A stretch of 64,000 nucleotides of DNA from positions 124,001-188,000 of the forward strand of contig CAZWWH010000001.1 in the NCBI GenBank assembly GCA_964637365.1, given 5' to 3'. Position 1 is the stretch's first letter. The number at the start of each line of letters is the position of its first letter. The notes below the pieces were generated by a model. It made no database searches, was not told the DNA's origin, and saw only the letters and a program-made list of their open reading frames with translations. A program made the position numbers and the translations under genes. Origin of the DNA: Cryptoclostridium sp964637365. GTDB taxonomy: Bacteria; Bacillota; Dehalobacteriia; UBA7702. Below, in pieces: positions 9,296-18,045 of the stretch.

Positions 9296-11386
9296 TTATT
9301 GTACTGTAGGTAATTTGGAGAAATCAGCTTTTTTATCTTTTCCCCAGAATTTGCCCAGCAATGATTTTTGTTTTTCTTGTACCACACGGTTTTTTGGACG
9401 GCCAACCGCAACGATTTCAATATGGCACTCAATGTGGAGGTGGGCGCCGCTCCCCTCTCTTCCCACTTTGGAATCCTTCCGATCCACCAAAACTTCATAG
9501 TCGTTCATTCCCTGAAGCTGCATTTCCACAGTCATTCTCTTTTTGCCCTCTTGAATCGCCAATTCAATGGCCGTCTCCATGGGAGTTCGTTCCCCGATTT
9601 CGTCCTTATGCTCCGAAGGCTTAAAGTGACTTTTGCCCCAAGGCGCATAAACCTCGATACCGGAAGTATCATGATTCTGAACCAAAATACGGTAAATGTT
9701 CATGACCTTCCCCGCCGCAGCTCCCACAGCGTTTGCCACTCCGTGATGGGATGGAAATATCGCGTCAGTATGGAGCTTTTCGCAGGCGGCAGGCAGCCAG
9801 AATTCCGTGGGAGCGCCAATGCCGACGACGGGAAGGGACAGAGAAATGTCGGTGGAGACCAAAGGCCCCTGCTTTTTGCCAAAGGAATTTTCTAAGAAAT
9901 ATTCCATGACCGTTTCTTTGGCAAAGGGATTTAAATCCTTCTTCTCATAAGTCCACATACTATCCAGAATGACACGGTACATCTGCTCAGTCATGGCCTG
10001 CTTCAGCGTTTCCGTCAGCTCCGACAGCTGAAAATGGTGGGTTTGAGCAACCAAATGAGCAGCCAGAGTCCCCGCTTCTTGAGAACCGATTTCACATTCT
10101 CCCGCAAAATGGAGAAGATCAGTGGGCGTAAAACCTACGGTCCCCAAAATTCCATGATCCACCAAAGGTTCTATAGATAGAAAATTGGGATTCGTTTCCA
10201 AACAGCGGCTGATTTCCACCAGCGTATGGGGGGCTTCCTTCACAATTTCTATGACCTTCCGTTGTTCCTCGGTGAGCTCTGTATGAGGAGAAGGATGATG
10301 CAAGAGCAGATATCCCTCTACAGCCTCATGCCCCAAAAGCCCCACCGGGGAAAGAGAAATCTGTTTCAACTCATCCAAATAATGGGGATACTGGCGGCAA
10401 ATTACTGACACCGGCCAGCTGCGGCGCGGACCGATGCGCCATTCTCTCGTTGTATCGTCATAGCAAATATGACTGTCTCCTCCCAACCCAAAGGTAGTGG
10501 CCTCCACAGCAGAAACCCGTGTATGCCAACCGCCGACCTTGGCGCCGTTCTCATCGAGGCGCGGCAGCCCTTGGCGCAAAATCGCGATATCCGTGGTGGT
10601 GCCGCCCATATCAAGAACAATGCCCTCCCGCACGTCGCTTAAAAAAGTAGCTCCGATGATGCTGGCGGCAGGCCCCGACAGAATCGTTTCAATGGGACGT
10701 TCTCTGGCAACAGATTCGTTCATCAAGCTGCCGTCGCCTTTTACTACCATAATGGGAATATCTAATTTTTTTTCATCCAAAACCGTTCGGACAGCATTAA
10801 GAAGCTCATCAATGATATAGAGAAGACGGGCGTTCAACACCGCTGTAACGGTGCGCTCCTGCATACCGATGACGGAACTCAACTCATGGGCTGCCACCAC
10901 GGGGCATTTGAGGATTTTCCGCACCATTTCTTTGACGGTCTTCTCATGGGCGTCATTGCGGATGCTGAATATTCCCGAAACAGCCACGGCGTCCACTTTA
11001 TCCCGGAGGCTTTCAATTTCTTCCTTTATTTCTTCCAAATCAAGTGGTTCCGTTTCCTCCCCGCGGATATTATGTTTCCCGTGGAGAATGCGGTATTCAC
11101 ACTGGGGTAGTTCCGCTTTAGGAGAAAATCCCAGCAAAAGCAAGCCAACACGGCAGCCACGGCTTTCCACAATGGCATTGGTGGCTAAGGTAGTGGATAA
11201 TGCCAAATAATCCACTTGTTCCAACCAAGACTGTGGCAATTGATTAATGGTATTATGAATCCCAATCATAAGGTCTTGATGGGTTGTGGACGACTTTGTT
11301 GACGCCAAAATTTCTTTTGTATCTAAATTGATGACGACGCCGTCGGTAAAAGTGCCGCCGGTATCAATTCCTAAAACAATTGACAT
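9296..11386 (-). CDS. hydantoinase/oxoprolinase-like ASKHA protein, second copy
   Basis: This 696-residue paralogue of the protein at 4692-6719 has the same layout. An LGIDTGGTFTDGVVI motif is at the N-terminus, DMGGTTTDIAIL at about 260, GIGAPTEFWLP near 518 and an ANAVGAAAGK segment after it. It has the same inserted winged-helix-like block (residues about 370-425: TEEQRKVIEIVKEAP, LVEISRCLE, LSIEPLVDHGILG) ending in TPTDLLH. A C-terminal basic tail extends beyond the first copy. AGGAGGAG stands just before ATG. It is the last gene of the minus-strand mttB3-BCCT-hydantoinase set, 32 bp behind the BCCT gene. That both copies travel with MttB and BCCT genes argues for a joint function in corrinoid methyl transfer (inference). 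Confidence 0.85.
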   Translation of the reverse strand: MSIVLGIDTGGTFTDGVVINLDTKEILASTKSSTTHQDLMIGIHNTINQLPQSWLEQVDYLALSTTLATNAIVESRGCRVGLLLLGFSPKAELPQCEYRILHGKHNIRGEETEPLDLEEIKEEIESLRDKVDAVAVSGIFSIRNDAHEKTVKEMVRKILKCPVVAAHELSSVIGMQERTVTAVLNARLLYIIDELLNAVRTVLDEKKLDIPIMVVKGDGSLMNESVARERPIETILSGPAASIIGATFLSDVREGIVLDMGGTTTDIAILRQGLPRLDENGAKVGGWHTRVSAVEATTFGLGGDSHICYDDTTREWRIGPRRSWPVSVICRQYPHYLDELKQISLSPVGLLGHEAVEGYLLLHHPSPHTELTEEQRKVIEIVKEAPHTLVEISRCLETNPNFLSIEPLVDHGILGTVGFTPTDLLHFAGECEIGSQEAGTLAAHLVAQTHHFQLSELTETLKQAMTEQMYRVILDSMWTYEKKDLNPFAKETVMEYFLENSFGKKQGPLVSTDISLSLPVVGIGAPTEFWLPAACEKLHTDAIFPSHHGVANAVGAAAGKVMNIYRILVQNHDTSGIEVYAPWGKSHFKPSEHKDEIGERTPMETAIELAIQEGKKRMTVEMQLQGMNDYEVLVDRKDSKVGREGSGAHLHIECHIEIVAVGRPKNRVVQEKQKSLLGKFWGKDKKADFSKLPTVQ

Positions 11387-11418
11387 GAGACTCCTCCTGA
11401 AACATGATAAATTTCATA

Positions 11419-12963
11419 TTATTCCGCAGCATCTTTTTTGGCCTCGTTTGTTCCATTGGAACCATAAAGTCCCCTGACGGCCGAAAGCGCCAGTGCGATC
11501 ATTAAGAACAGCAACGGGAACGAAGCCAATACCGCCAACATCTTTGTGCCATCAATGCCGGCAAAGCTTATCATTACCCAAGCCAACGAGCCCATAATGA
11601 TGCCCCAAGCAAGCTTTAAAAATAGCGGCGGCTCCCCTTCCTCCTGTTGGAACCCACTGGTACTCATAATAGCGGCCACAGAAGTCATGGAATCAGCCAT
11701 GGTGACAAAAGAAATCACAATAATGACCAAAAATAGAATGACCAGGAAGGTGCCGAGGGGGAATTGATCGAAAAAGGTAAAAACAGCACTTTCCAAACCG
11801 TTGGCCTCCAAAGCGCTCCAAAGGTCAAAGGTACCTTCCAACTGCATATGGATAGAGGTGCCTCCGAATACGGTAAACCAAAGAATACCAAAAATTGCTG
11901 GTGCTACCAAATTTACTGCCAAAAACTGCCGTATCGTGCGGCCATAGCAGAGGCGGGTGAGGAATACCCCCACCACAGGAGCGTAAGCAATCCAGGACGC
12001 CCAATAGAAAATGCTCCACCAGCGGGACCAGTCCTCTCCAGTGGCGGCGCCAAGATACGTGGATTTAGCAAAAAAAGTGGTGATAAACTCACCAGTGCTT
12101 TCCGCACCCAGCTTCAAGATATAGGTGGTGGGACCTACAATGAGAATGAACAATAGCACGATGACGTAAAGCTTCAAATTCTGATCTGACAGCCACTTCA
12201 AACCCTTGTCCATCCCCACAGCGCTGGAAGCTGTAAAAAACAAAATAATGCAAAGAGCCACCATAGCCCAGACAAAGGGCGTGGGATCAATGCCTGTTAC
12301 AAAATTCAAACCACTGGAAATCTGCATGATTCCCATACCCATGGAGGTAGCGATACCGCCAGCCAAGGAGAACAAGCAAACAGCATCGACCACAGTGCCG
12401 ATTTTACCATGGCAACGGTCTCCCATAAGAAAATAGAGTCCGGAGCTGATGGTCATTTTCTGATGATAATTGTAAACGGCCAAAGCAATAGGAATCGTGG
12501 CCGTAACATACAGGGCATAAGGAGTAAAAGACCAATGATGAAAAACAGTGGACATTGAAAACATAATAGCTTCAGCACTTTCCGGGGTAATGCCGTGAGC
12601 AGGAGCTTCTAAATGCTGGATAGGTTCGGCAACGCCCCAAAAGACAATGCCAATGGCAATACCGCCACACAGACTCATGGCAAACCATTGGATAAAAGTA
12701 TATTTCGGTTTTGCCTCCTCCCCGCCAAATTTGATGCGTCCTGCGGGGCTGCAAAAAATCACAATACAAAGGAGCACAAACCCCAAAGCAACCAAAGCAA
12801 AAAGCCAATCAAATCCATCGGTAATCCATTGATAAGCCCCATTCATTGCTGCGGAAAACCCATCACCGCTGATAAAGCTGAAAATCACAGAACCCAATAA
12901 CACCAAAAACGGCGGCCAGAAAACGGCATGATTGATTCTGTGTCCTTTGATAGAATTTTTCAT
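11419..12963 (-). CDS. BCCT family transporter, third copy
   Basis: This 514-residue polytopic BCCT transporter has the signature FYWASWIAYAPVVGVF followed by TRLCYGRTIRQF. Its glycine region reads LCGGIAIGIVFWGVAEP and so departs from the GMGIG motif present in the BCCT at 6758-8311. That region lines the substrate/sodium site in BetP, so ion coupling or substrate range may differ. VTMADSMTSVAAIMST replaces the usual ADSSTFV segment. It lies between mttB copy 3 (102 bp upstream, with a hairpin in between) and the second hydantoinase-like gene. Control is probably from the sigma-54 promoter at 14608-14623. Confidence 0.92.
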   Translation of the reverse strand: MKNSIKGHRINHAVFWPPFLVLLGSVIFSFISGDGFSAAMNGAYQWITDGFDWLFALVALGFVLLCIVIFCSPAGRIKFGGEEAKPKYTFIQWFAMSLCGGIAIGIVFWGVAEPIQHLEAPAHGITPESAEAIMFSMSTVFHHWSFTPYALYVTATIPIALAVYNYHQKMTISSGLYFLMGDRCHGKIGTVVDAVCLFSLAGGIATSMGMGIMQISSGLNFVTGIDPTPFVWAMVALCIILFFTASSAVGMDKGLKWLSDQNLKLYVIVLLFILIVGPTTYILKLGAESTGEFITTFFAKSTYLGAATGEDWSRWWSIFYWASWIAYAPVVGVFLTRLCYGRTIRQFLAVNLVAPAIFGILWFTVFGGTSIHMQLEGTFDLWSALEANGLESAVFTFFDQFPLGTFLVILFLVIIVISFVTMADSMTSVAAIMSTSGFQQEEGEPPLFLKLAWGIIMGSLAWVMISFAGIDGTKMLAVLASFPLLFLMIALALSAVRGLYGSNGTNEAKKDAAE

Positions 12964-13019
12964 ATTCTAAAACCTTCTTTCATGTTTCATTTCCAAAGAG
13001 CTTTTCGCGGAAAATGAGC

Positions 13020-13052
13020 TTGGAATGGGAAGCGCAACACTTCCCATTCCAA
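13020..13052 (-). other. intercistronic hairpin between mttB copy 3 and BCCT gene
   Basis: A 13-bp perfect inverted repeat (TTGGAATGGGAAG with CTTCCCATTCCAA, 7-base loop) lies just after the mttB3 stop. No T-tract follows in the minus direction, so partial termination or protection of the upstream mRNA (more MttB than transporter) is the likely effect. Confidence 0.6.
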
Positions 13053-13065
13053 TATTAGAGATTGA

Positions 13066-14529
13066 TTATTCGCCGATTCTTTTCTGGGCTTTTTCAAGAA
13101 CTTCGTCTAATTTGGCGATTACATCGGCAGGAAGCTCAGGAACCTCATGTTCGGCCAAAAGTTTTTTGGTTCTTTCATGCATTCTGGTACGGAAGTCGGT
13201 GGGGTTTTCTTTCCATACATCATATCTCTGTCTGTCCATGAGGTTGGGGAACCAGAGTTCACTTTTGAAGTTTTCAAAAGTGTGCATATGAGTGATGTAT
13301 TCACCGCCAGGACCAATTTCTTTGATTACATCAAGAGCAAGTTTTTCGGGAGTGATTTCCACGCCACGGCGGATGCGGCGGGCATAACCGATGGCTTCGT
13401 CAGCCATGGTGATGAGGTCGAGGTGGGAGGCGGCGGCGGATTCCATGAATCCCACGTCATGAACGAGGTTGCCACCGGAGAGGCAGTTTACGAGAGAGGT
13501 AAATGCGCATTCCAAAGCGCACTGCTCGTCAACAACTTTGGAGTCGGAGGCGCAGGCCGTTTCCCAGCAGGGAAGGTCGAGATAATGATAGATATCAGCG
13601 ACTAAGCTTTCACCGAGGCAGTGTTCGGGAGTACCGTAAGCAGCCTGAGTGGTGTTCATATCGACGGTCAAGGTTACGCAGGTGGCAACATAGCCGTTAC
13701 CAGGACGTACAGACTGGCTCAGTACGAGACCGGCGAGGTTTTCCGCAATACCGAGGGTGATGGAGCCGGCGATGGTCATGGGCGATACGCAGCCGAGCTG
13801 TACACCGGAGGGCCAGAGAACGGTCATGCCGCGTTCCGCACAATATACGTGCTTGCGGGCAGCGTCCGCAGGAACAGTAAGGGGAGTCACAGGATCGCCA
13901 GCATAGCAGATGGCGAAGGGTTTTTCAAGGAAAGCTTCCCAGCTGCCTCTTACGGCTGCCATCATTTCGAACTGTTCTTCCAGACCTTCTACATCAACGC
14001 CCCAACAAACGATGGGCTTGGTGGTGTTCTGAAGCATTTCGTGCATTTCGCAGGTATCGGCGATGAGAGGGTTCCAGTCACGGATACCGGCCAGGGACAT
14101 GATAAAGTCGATATTGGGAAGAGCGTCGGAAAGTTTTGCGCTGTTGGCAACGTCGCTCTTTCTTGCTTCACGTCTTTCATAGGTTTCAAAGTCATAGTAG
14201 AAGGGATTTGTGGGACCATTGCCAAAGTAGGTGTTGTTGCCGCCTACATCCATGGCATGTTCACCGAAACGGTTGTAAACCTGAATATGAGAGGGAGCGG
14301 TGCTGATCGCTTTTTTAACGAGTTCTCTGTCGACAAAAACTCGGTTGCCTTCGACGCGGCAGCCATATTTTTCCATATAATCACGGGCGCCGGGATCCAT
14401 GATGTCGGTACCAACTTCTTCAAGAATTTCGAATGCACCGTTAAGAATCAATTCGATCTGTTCTTCGGTTGCCACATGATAACGCATTACGTTTTCTTTG
14501 TAATGGGAGGTGATGCCTTCAATTGCCAT
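13066..14529 (-). CDS. MttB-superfamily methyltransferase, copy 3
   Basis: This 487-residue non-pyrrolysine MttB-type corrinoid methyltransferase has no internal amber codon. Landmarks are GNGPTNPFYYDFETYERREARKS near residue 100, GDPVTPLTVPADAARK in the middle, and a late GPGGEYITHMHTF segment. GAAAGGAG precedes ATG. It heads the minus-strand set mttB3-BCCT-hydantoinase-like and is read from a near-consensus sigma-54 promoter about 80 bp upstream, next to a divergent PAS/AAA+ activator gene. It resembles copy 4 (16420-17880) more than copies 1 and 2 by eye, with the same GNGPTNPxYxDFETxERRE segment. No corrinoid gene lies beside it, so it may use the carrier at 818-1456 or one encoded elsewhere. 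Confidence 0.93.
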   Translation of the reverse strand: MAIEGITSHYKENVMRYHVATEEQIELILNGAFEILEEVGTDIMDPGARDYMEKYGCRVEGNRVFVDRELVKKAISTAPSHIQVYNRFGEHAMDVGGNNTYFGNGPTNPFYYDFETYERREARKSDVANSAKLSDALPNIDFIMSLAGIRDWNPLIADTCEMHEMLQNTTKPIVCWGVDVEGLEEQFEMMAAVRGSWEAFLEKPFAICYAGDPVTPLTVPADAARKHVYCAERGMTVLWPSGVQLGCVSPMTIAGSITLGIAENLAGLVLSQSVRPGNGYVATCVTLTVDMNTTQAAYGTPEHCLGESLVADIYHYLDLPCWETACASDSKVVDEQCALECAFTSLVNCLSGGNLVHDVGFMESAAASHLDLITMADEAIGYARRIRRGVEITPEKLALDVIKEIGPGGEYITHMHTFENFKSELWFPNLMDRQRYDVWKENPTDFRTRMHERTKKLLAEHEVPELPADVIAKLDEVLEKAQKRIGE

Positions 14530-14585
14530 AGTTTTAAACTCCTTTCAAAATAAACATCATTTGGTTTTTGGATTGTTTGTTTTTT

Positions 14586-14595
14586 TGTCGTGAAC
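14586..14595. promoter_or_regulatory. TGTCGTGAAC motif near sigma-54 start site (copy A)
   Basis: The ten bases TGTCGTGAAC lie just downstream of the expected start site of the mttB3 promoter. The same ten bases occur twice near the MFS sigma-54 promoter (19846-19855, 19871-19880), and a shorter variant occurs at 17919-17928. This may be a common operator. Confidence 0.4.
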
Positions 14596-14607
14596 GTCTT
14601 ACTATAA

Positions 14608-14623
14608 TGCAAGGAGCGTGCCA
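14608..14623 (-). promoter_or_regulatory. sigma-54 promoter (-24/-12) for mttB copy 3 operon
   Basis: On the minus strand the bases read TGGCACGCTCCTTGCA, a full match to the consensus TGGCACG-N4-TTGCW. Transcription should start near 14597, about 68 bases before the mttB3 ATG. The divergent neighbour encodes a sigma-54 activator, which fits. Confidence 0.88.
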
Positions 14624-14752
14624 AAATAAATAAAAAAACAAAAAAATTTTTCTTTACAAAAAATCTACTTTATATATACGAATGCCAATAGAACTTAAAA
14701 ATTTTTATCACAAGGGGTTGAATTACATAATTTTCATGTTATAATCTATTAT

Positions 14753-14811
14753 GCAAATATTTTTGCGGCAAAATTATTTGCTATTGCCAGGAAAAATGCA
14801 AATATATTTGC
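14753..14811. promoter_or_regulatory. three GCAAA...TTTGC palindromes, probable activator (UAS) sites
   Basis: Three 14-bp dyads share the half-site GCAAA/TTTGC or a one-base variant: 14753-14766 (GCAAATATTTTTGC), 14768-14781 (GCAAAATTATTTGC) and 14798-14811 (GCAAATATATTTGC, perfect). Centres are 15 and 30 bp apart. They lie 130-190 bp upstream of the mttB3 sigma-54 promoter and just before the activator gene, as expected for enhancer sites that also allow autoregulation. The rest of the 14530-14862 gap is AT-rich. Confidence 0.65.
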
Positions 14812-14862
14812 TATTTTAAAACAATGTAAATTTTTTGCTTACGAAATTTGGGAGCGGAAACT

Positions 14863-16350
14863 ATGGAATTAAAAATCACCAAAAAAATTTTGTTTGAGAT
14901 CATTGAACACCTCAAAGAAGCCGTCTATATCGTAGACGCCCAAGGGAAGGTTGTCTATTTAAACGATGCAGCTTCCGAGCTGGAACAGATGCCGAAAAAG
15001 GATTTTCTGGGGAAAACCATTGCCGATGTTTACTTTAACACAGAATTTCATTCTCACAAAAACTCCCCTTGTCTCGACGTCTTAGCCAGCGGTGAAGTAC
15101 AGGAAAACGAAAACCTGGAATGGTACACCGCCGACGGTACCACCATTAATGCCATCACCAATACCTTTCCCATCATGGAAAACGGTGAGATATTAGGGGT
15201 ATTTTCCATGGCGGAAAATATCGCGGACCTGAAAAAGCGCCTCATTGAAATAGGAGCCTTTCCCCGAAAGCAAACCTACCGCATGAAAAAGAAAACCCTC
15301 CATAACGGCACCTCTTACATTTTTGATGACATCATCGGCGAAAGTGACGCCCTGCAAAGCACCATCACCATTGCCCGGCGGTTTGCCGCCAAAAAGCTGC
15401 CGGTCATGATATACGGTGAAACAGGAACCGGGAAAGAGATGTTCGCCCAAAGCATTCACAACGCCAGCTCCTCGGTGGCAGGCCACTTCATCCCCGTGAA
15501 CTGCGCCGCCATCCCAGAGAATCTGCTGGAAAGTATCCTCTTCGGCACTGTCAAAGGAGCCTTTACCGGGGCCATTGACAGTGTGGGGCTTTTAGAGAAA
15601 GCGGAAAACGGCTCTGTTTTCTTAGATGAAATCAACTCCATGCCCATTGGCCTGCAAGCAAAAATCCTTCGAGCGTTACAGGAAAAGGAGGTACAGCGCA
15701 TTGGCGACAGCAAAACGAGAAAGATCAACTGCCGAATTATCAGCGCCACCAACAAGCTGCCTGCGGAAGCCATTCGTGACGGAGAAATGCGGGAGGACTT
15801 ATTCTACCGGTTATCAACTGGGATGATTCTCATCCCACCACTGCGGGAGCGGGGCAATGATTTTGAACTCCTGGCAGACTATTTCATCGCAAAGTGTAAC
15901 GAGGAAATTGACGCCACCGTGACGGCTATGTCGCCGGAGCTGAAAAATCTTTTAAAGACATACTATTTCCCCGGTAATATCAGAGAGCTTGCCAATATCA
16001 TTGAAAGTGCCATGAATATGACCATTGAAGGAGAAAATATCCTGGACCTGCGGCATCTTCCCACCTATCTGAAAAACCATTTCAAAGAGGAAATTTCCGC
16101 CATGCCCAATGCGGAGCAGGTCTTTCAAAGGCATAGTCCCCAAAGCCACAAAAATGTCCCTCAAATGGACTTCCATGGCAATCTCAATACCATGATGGCA
16201 GAATACGAGAAGGGCCTGATTGAACTCGCTTTGGCCAGCACTCAAGGAAATCTCACCAAATGCGGGGAAAAGCTGGGGATCACCCGTCAGAATCTCACCT
16301 TTAAGATGAAACGGCACAATATTGATTTAAAAAAATTCAAACGCAGATAG
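14863..16350 (+). CDS. sigma-54-dependent activator (PAS, AAA+, Fis HTH), regulator 1
   Basis: This 495-residue bacterial enhancer-binding protein has an N-terminal PAS domain (residues about 5-115, EAVYIVDAQGKVVYLNDAA). The AAA+ domain has Walker A GETGTGKE near 185, the sigma-54 contact loop GAFTGA near 230 and Walker B VFLDEIN near 250. A C-terminal Fis-type helix-turn-helix reads LTKCGEKLGITRQNLTFKMKRHNI. I chose the ATG at 14863 over a TTG at 14848 because GGGAG lies 8 bases before it. It is divergent from the mttB3 operon, whose promoter is sigma-54 type, and the GCAAA palindromes in the shared gap are its likely targets. The PAS domain may sense the amine or a redox state; this is inference. 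It is 65% or so identical by eye to regulator 2. Confidence 0.93.
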   Translation: MELKITKKILFEIIEHLKEAVYIVDAQGKVVYLNDAASELEQMPKKDFLGKTIADVYFNTEFHSHKNSPCLDVLASGEVQENENLEWYTADGTTINAITNTFPIMENGEILGVFSMAENIADLKKRLIEIGAFPRKQTYRMKKKTLHNGTSYIFDDIIGESDALQSTITIARRFAAKKLPVMIYGETGTGKEMFAQSIHNASSSVAGHFIPVNCAAIPENLLESILFGTVKGAFTGAIDSVGLLEKAENGSVFLDEINSMPIGLQAKILRALQEKEVQRIGDSKTRKINCRIISATNKLPAEAIRDGEMREDLFYRLSTGMILIPPLRERGNDFELLADYFIAKCNEEIDATVTAMSPELKNLLKTYYFPGNIRELANIIESAMNMTIEGENILDLRHLPTYLKNHFKEEISAMPNAEQVFQRHSPQSHKNVPQMDFHGNLNTMMAEYEKGLIELALASTQGNLTKCGEKLGITRQNLTFKMKRHNIDLKKFKRR

Positions 16351-16375
16351 ATAAAAGCCTGTTAAGAAAAACTTA

Positions 16376-16400
16376 GAGGAGGCCAAGGCCTCCCCTTTTT
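16376..16400. terminator. terminator between regulator 1 and mttB copy 4 (convergent)
   Basis: GGAGGCC-AA-GGCCTCC followed by CCTTTTT on the plus strand. It separates the convergent regulator 1 and mttB copy 4 genes. Confidence 0.75.
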
Positions 16401-16419
16401 CCATGCGGCACATCTGAAA

Positions 16420-17880
16420 TTATTTTACGCGGTCTTCTGCCCGGGCCAAAATCGCATCAAGGCGGGCCACTACTTCCTCGGGCAAAGCAGGTACCTGGTG
16501 CTCAGCCAAAAGGCGTTTTGTTTTTTCGTGAACGCGAGTACGCATATCCGTAGGATTGTTGATCCAAGATTGGTAGCGGCTGCGATCCATCAAAGTAGGC
16601 TGCCACAGCTCCTTCTTAAAGTTCATGAAAGTATGCTCGTTGGTGAGGAATTCACCGCCGGGGCCGACGGCTTTGATAACGTCATAAGCCAAGGTATCAT
16701 CAGAAATTTCGATACCTCTAGTGATGCGACGGGCATAGCCGATGATTTCATCACACATGACGATCTGATCCAAGGAGGCGGACATAGCGCCATCAATAAA
16801 GCCCACGTCATGAACGAGATGGCCACCGCTCAAGGCGTTGGACAAGATTTGCATGGACGATTCAATGGCAGCTTGTTCATCCACTACCTTAGCTTCGGTG
16901 ACACCGCCGGTTTGGAACATCGGTAAATTGAGATAATGGAAAATATCAGCAATGGCGCTTTCCCCCAGGCAATGCTCAGGGCTGCCATAGGCCGACTGGG
17001 TGGTAGCCATATCCACAGCTAGAATCACAACACCCCCCACAAATACGCTGCCTCTTTTTAACAGCTGGGACAAAACAAGGCCAATGAAAACCTCAGCCAA
17101 CCCCATGGCTAAGCCTGCGGCAATGGTTACAGGAGAAGTCGAGCCCAGTTGGGGGCCGGTGGGCCAAATGATAGGCAAACCGGCTTCAATGCCACACTCT
17201 AATTTATCAAAATTACTGGTATCAATGACTAAAGGCGTTACAGGGCAGCCGGGGAAAATGGCAACAAAGGGCTTTTCACGCAATTTATCCATACCGCCGG
17301 CGACTTCAGCACACATTTCAATTTCATCTTGGAAGCTTTCCACTGTGGTACCCCAAGCCACAAAGGGTTTTGTGGTATTTTCCAAAATTTCGCGTACTTC
17401 TACAACGTCAGCAACATCGGGGTGGCAATCGGAAATTCCAGCGAGGCCCATAATAAAGTCGATGTTGGGGCAGGCATCGGAAATCCGGGCGTTATTGGCC
17501 ACGTCTTTACGGAGACCTTCGCGGCGTTCCCCGGTTTCAAAATCGTTGTACATGGGATTAGTGGGGCCATTGCCGTAGTAGTTGTTAATACCGCCGGCAC
17601 GAATGACTTCATTGCCCATGCGGTCGTAAAGCACCATTTCCGAAGGAGCCGAAGCAATGCATTCCTTTACAAGGCTGGCAGGGACTTTGACGATGTTATC
17701 CTCCGCCGCACAGCCAGCTTTAACCAAAAGCTCAATGGCTCTGGGATTTTTAATCATCATCCCGGTATCCTCCATGATATGGAGAGCGGCTTCAATAATT
17801 TTTTCACATTCGGCTTCGGTCAAAGCCTGATAGCGAGATTTGTTAACGTGGTAGTAAGATTGAATACCTTTGATCGACAT
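16420..17880 (-). CDS. MttB-superfamily methyltransferase, copy 4
   Basis: This 486-residue non-pyrrolysine MttB-type methyltransferase is the fourth of the window. It has the same marks as copy 3: GNGPTNPMYNDFETGERRE near residue 100, a central CPVTPLVID segment, and GPGGEFLTNEHTFMNFKKELW late in the chain. AAAGGAG precedes ATG. It is a one-gene transcription unit: a sigma-54 promoter lies about 65 bp upstream, and a terminator follows. It sits between two related activator genes, both on the other strand. Having its own promoter suggests a substrate different from that of copy 3. The partner corrinoid is not adjacent. Confidence 0.93.
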   Translation of the reverse strand: MSIKGIQSYYHVNKSRYQALTEAECEKIIEAALHIMEDTGMMIKNPRAIELLVKAGCAAEDNIVKVPASLVKECIASAPSEMVLYDRMGNEVIRAGGINNYYGNGPTNPMYNDFETGERREGLRKDVANNARISDACPNIDFIMGLAGISDCHPDVADVVEVREILENTTKPFVAWGTTVESFQDEIEMCAEVAGGMDKLREKPFVAIFPGCPVTPLVIDTSNFDKLECGIEAGLPIIWPTGPQLGSTSPVTIAAGLAMGLAEVFIGLVLSQLLKRGSVFVGGVVILAVDMATTQSAYGSPEHCLGESAIADIFHYLNLPMFQTGGVTEAKVVDEQAAIESSMQILSNALSGGHLVHDVGFIDGAMSASLDQIVMCDEIIGYARRITRGIEISDDTLAYDVIKAVGPGGEFLTNEHTFMNFKKELWQPTLMDRSRYQSWINNPTDMRTRVHEKTKRLLAEHQVPALPEEVVARLDAILARAEDRVK

Positions 17881-17944
17881 ATTTCATTCTCCTTTTTTGT
17901 TTTGTCGCAAACAAGTCGTGTCGTGTTTTTCACAAGTATGTAAA

Positions 17945-17960
17945 CGCAAAACCCGTGCCA
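17945..17960 (-). promoter_or_regulatory. sigma-54 promoter (-24/-12) for mttB copy 4
   Basis: The minus strand reads TGGCACGGGTTTTGCG, matching TGGCACG-N4-TTGC. The start site should be near 17934, some 55 bases before the ATG. The TGTCGTG variant at 17919-17928 falls in the early leader. Confidence 0.87.
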
Positions 17961-18045
17961 AAACCCATATTTTTTCCACGATTCTTTTTCGCTACATATA
18001 GATATGGAATAAAGGAGTCAATAACTGATTCTATAGGCGTCATGT

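Noticed and set aside
1510..17880. Pyrrolysine-type MttB genes
   Set aside because: All four mttB frames run through 486-498 residues without an in-frame amber codon, so they are of the non-pyrrolysine group.
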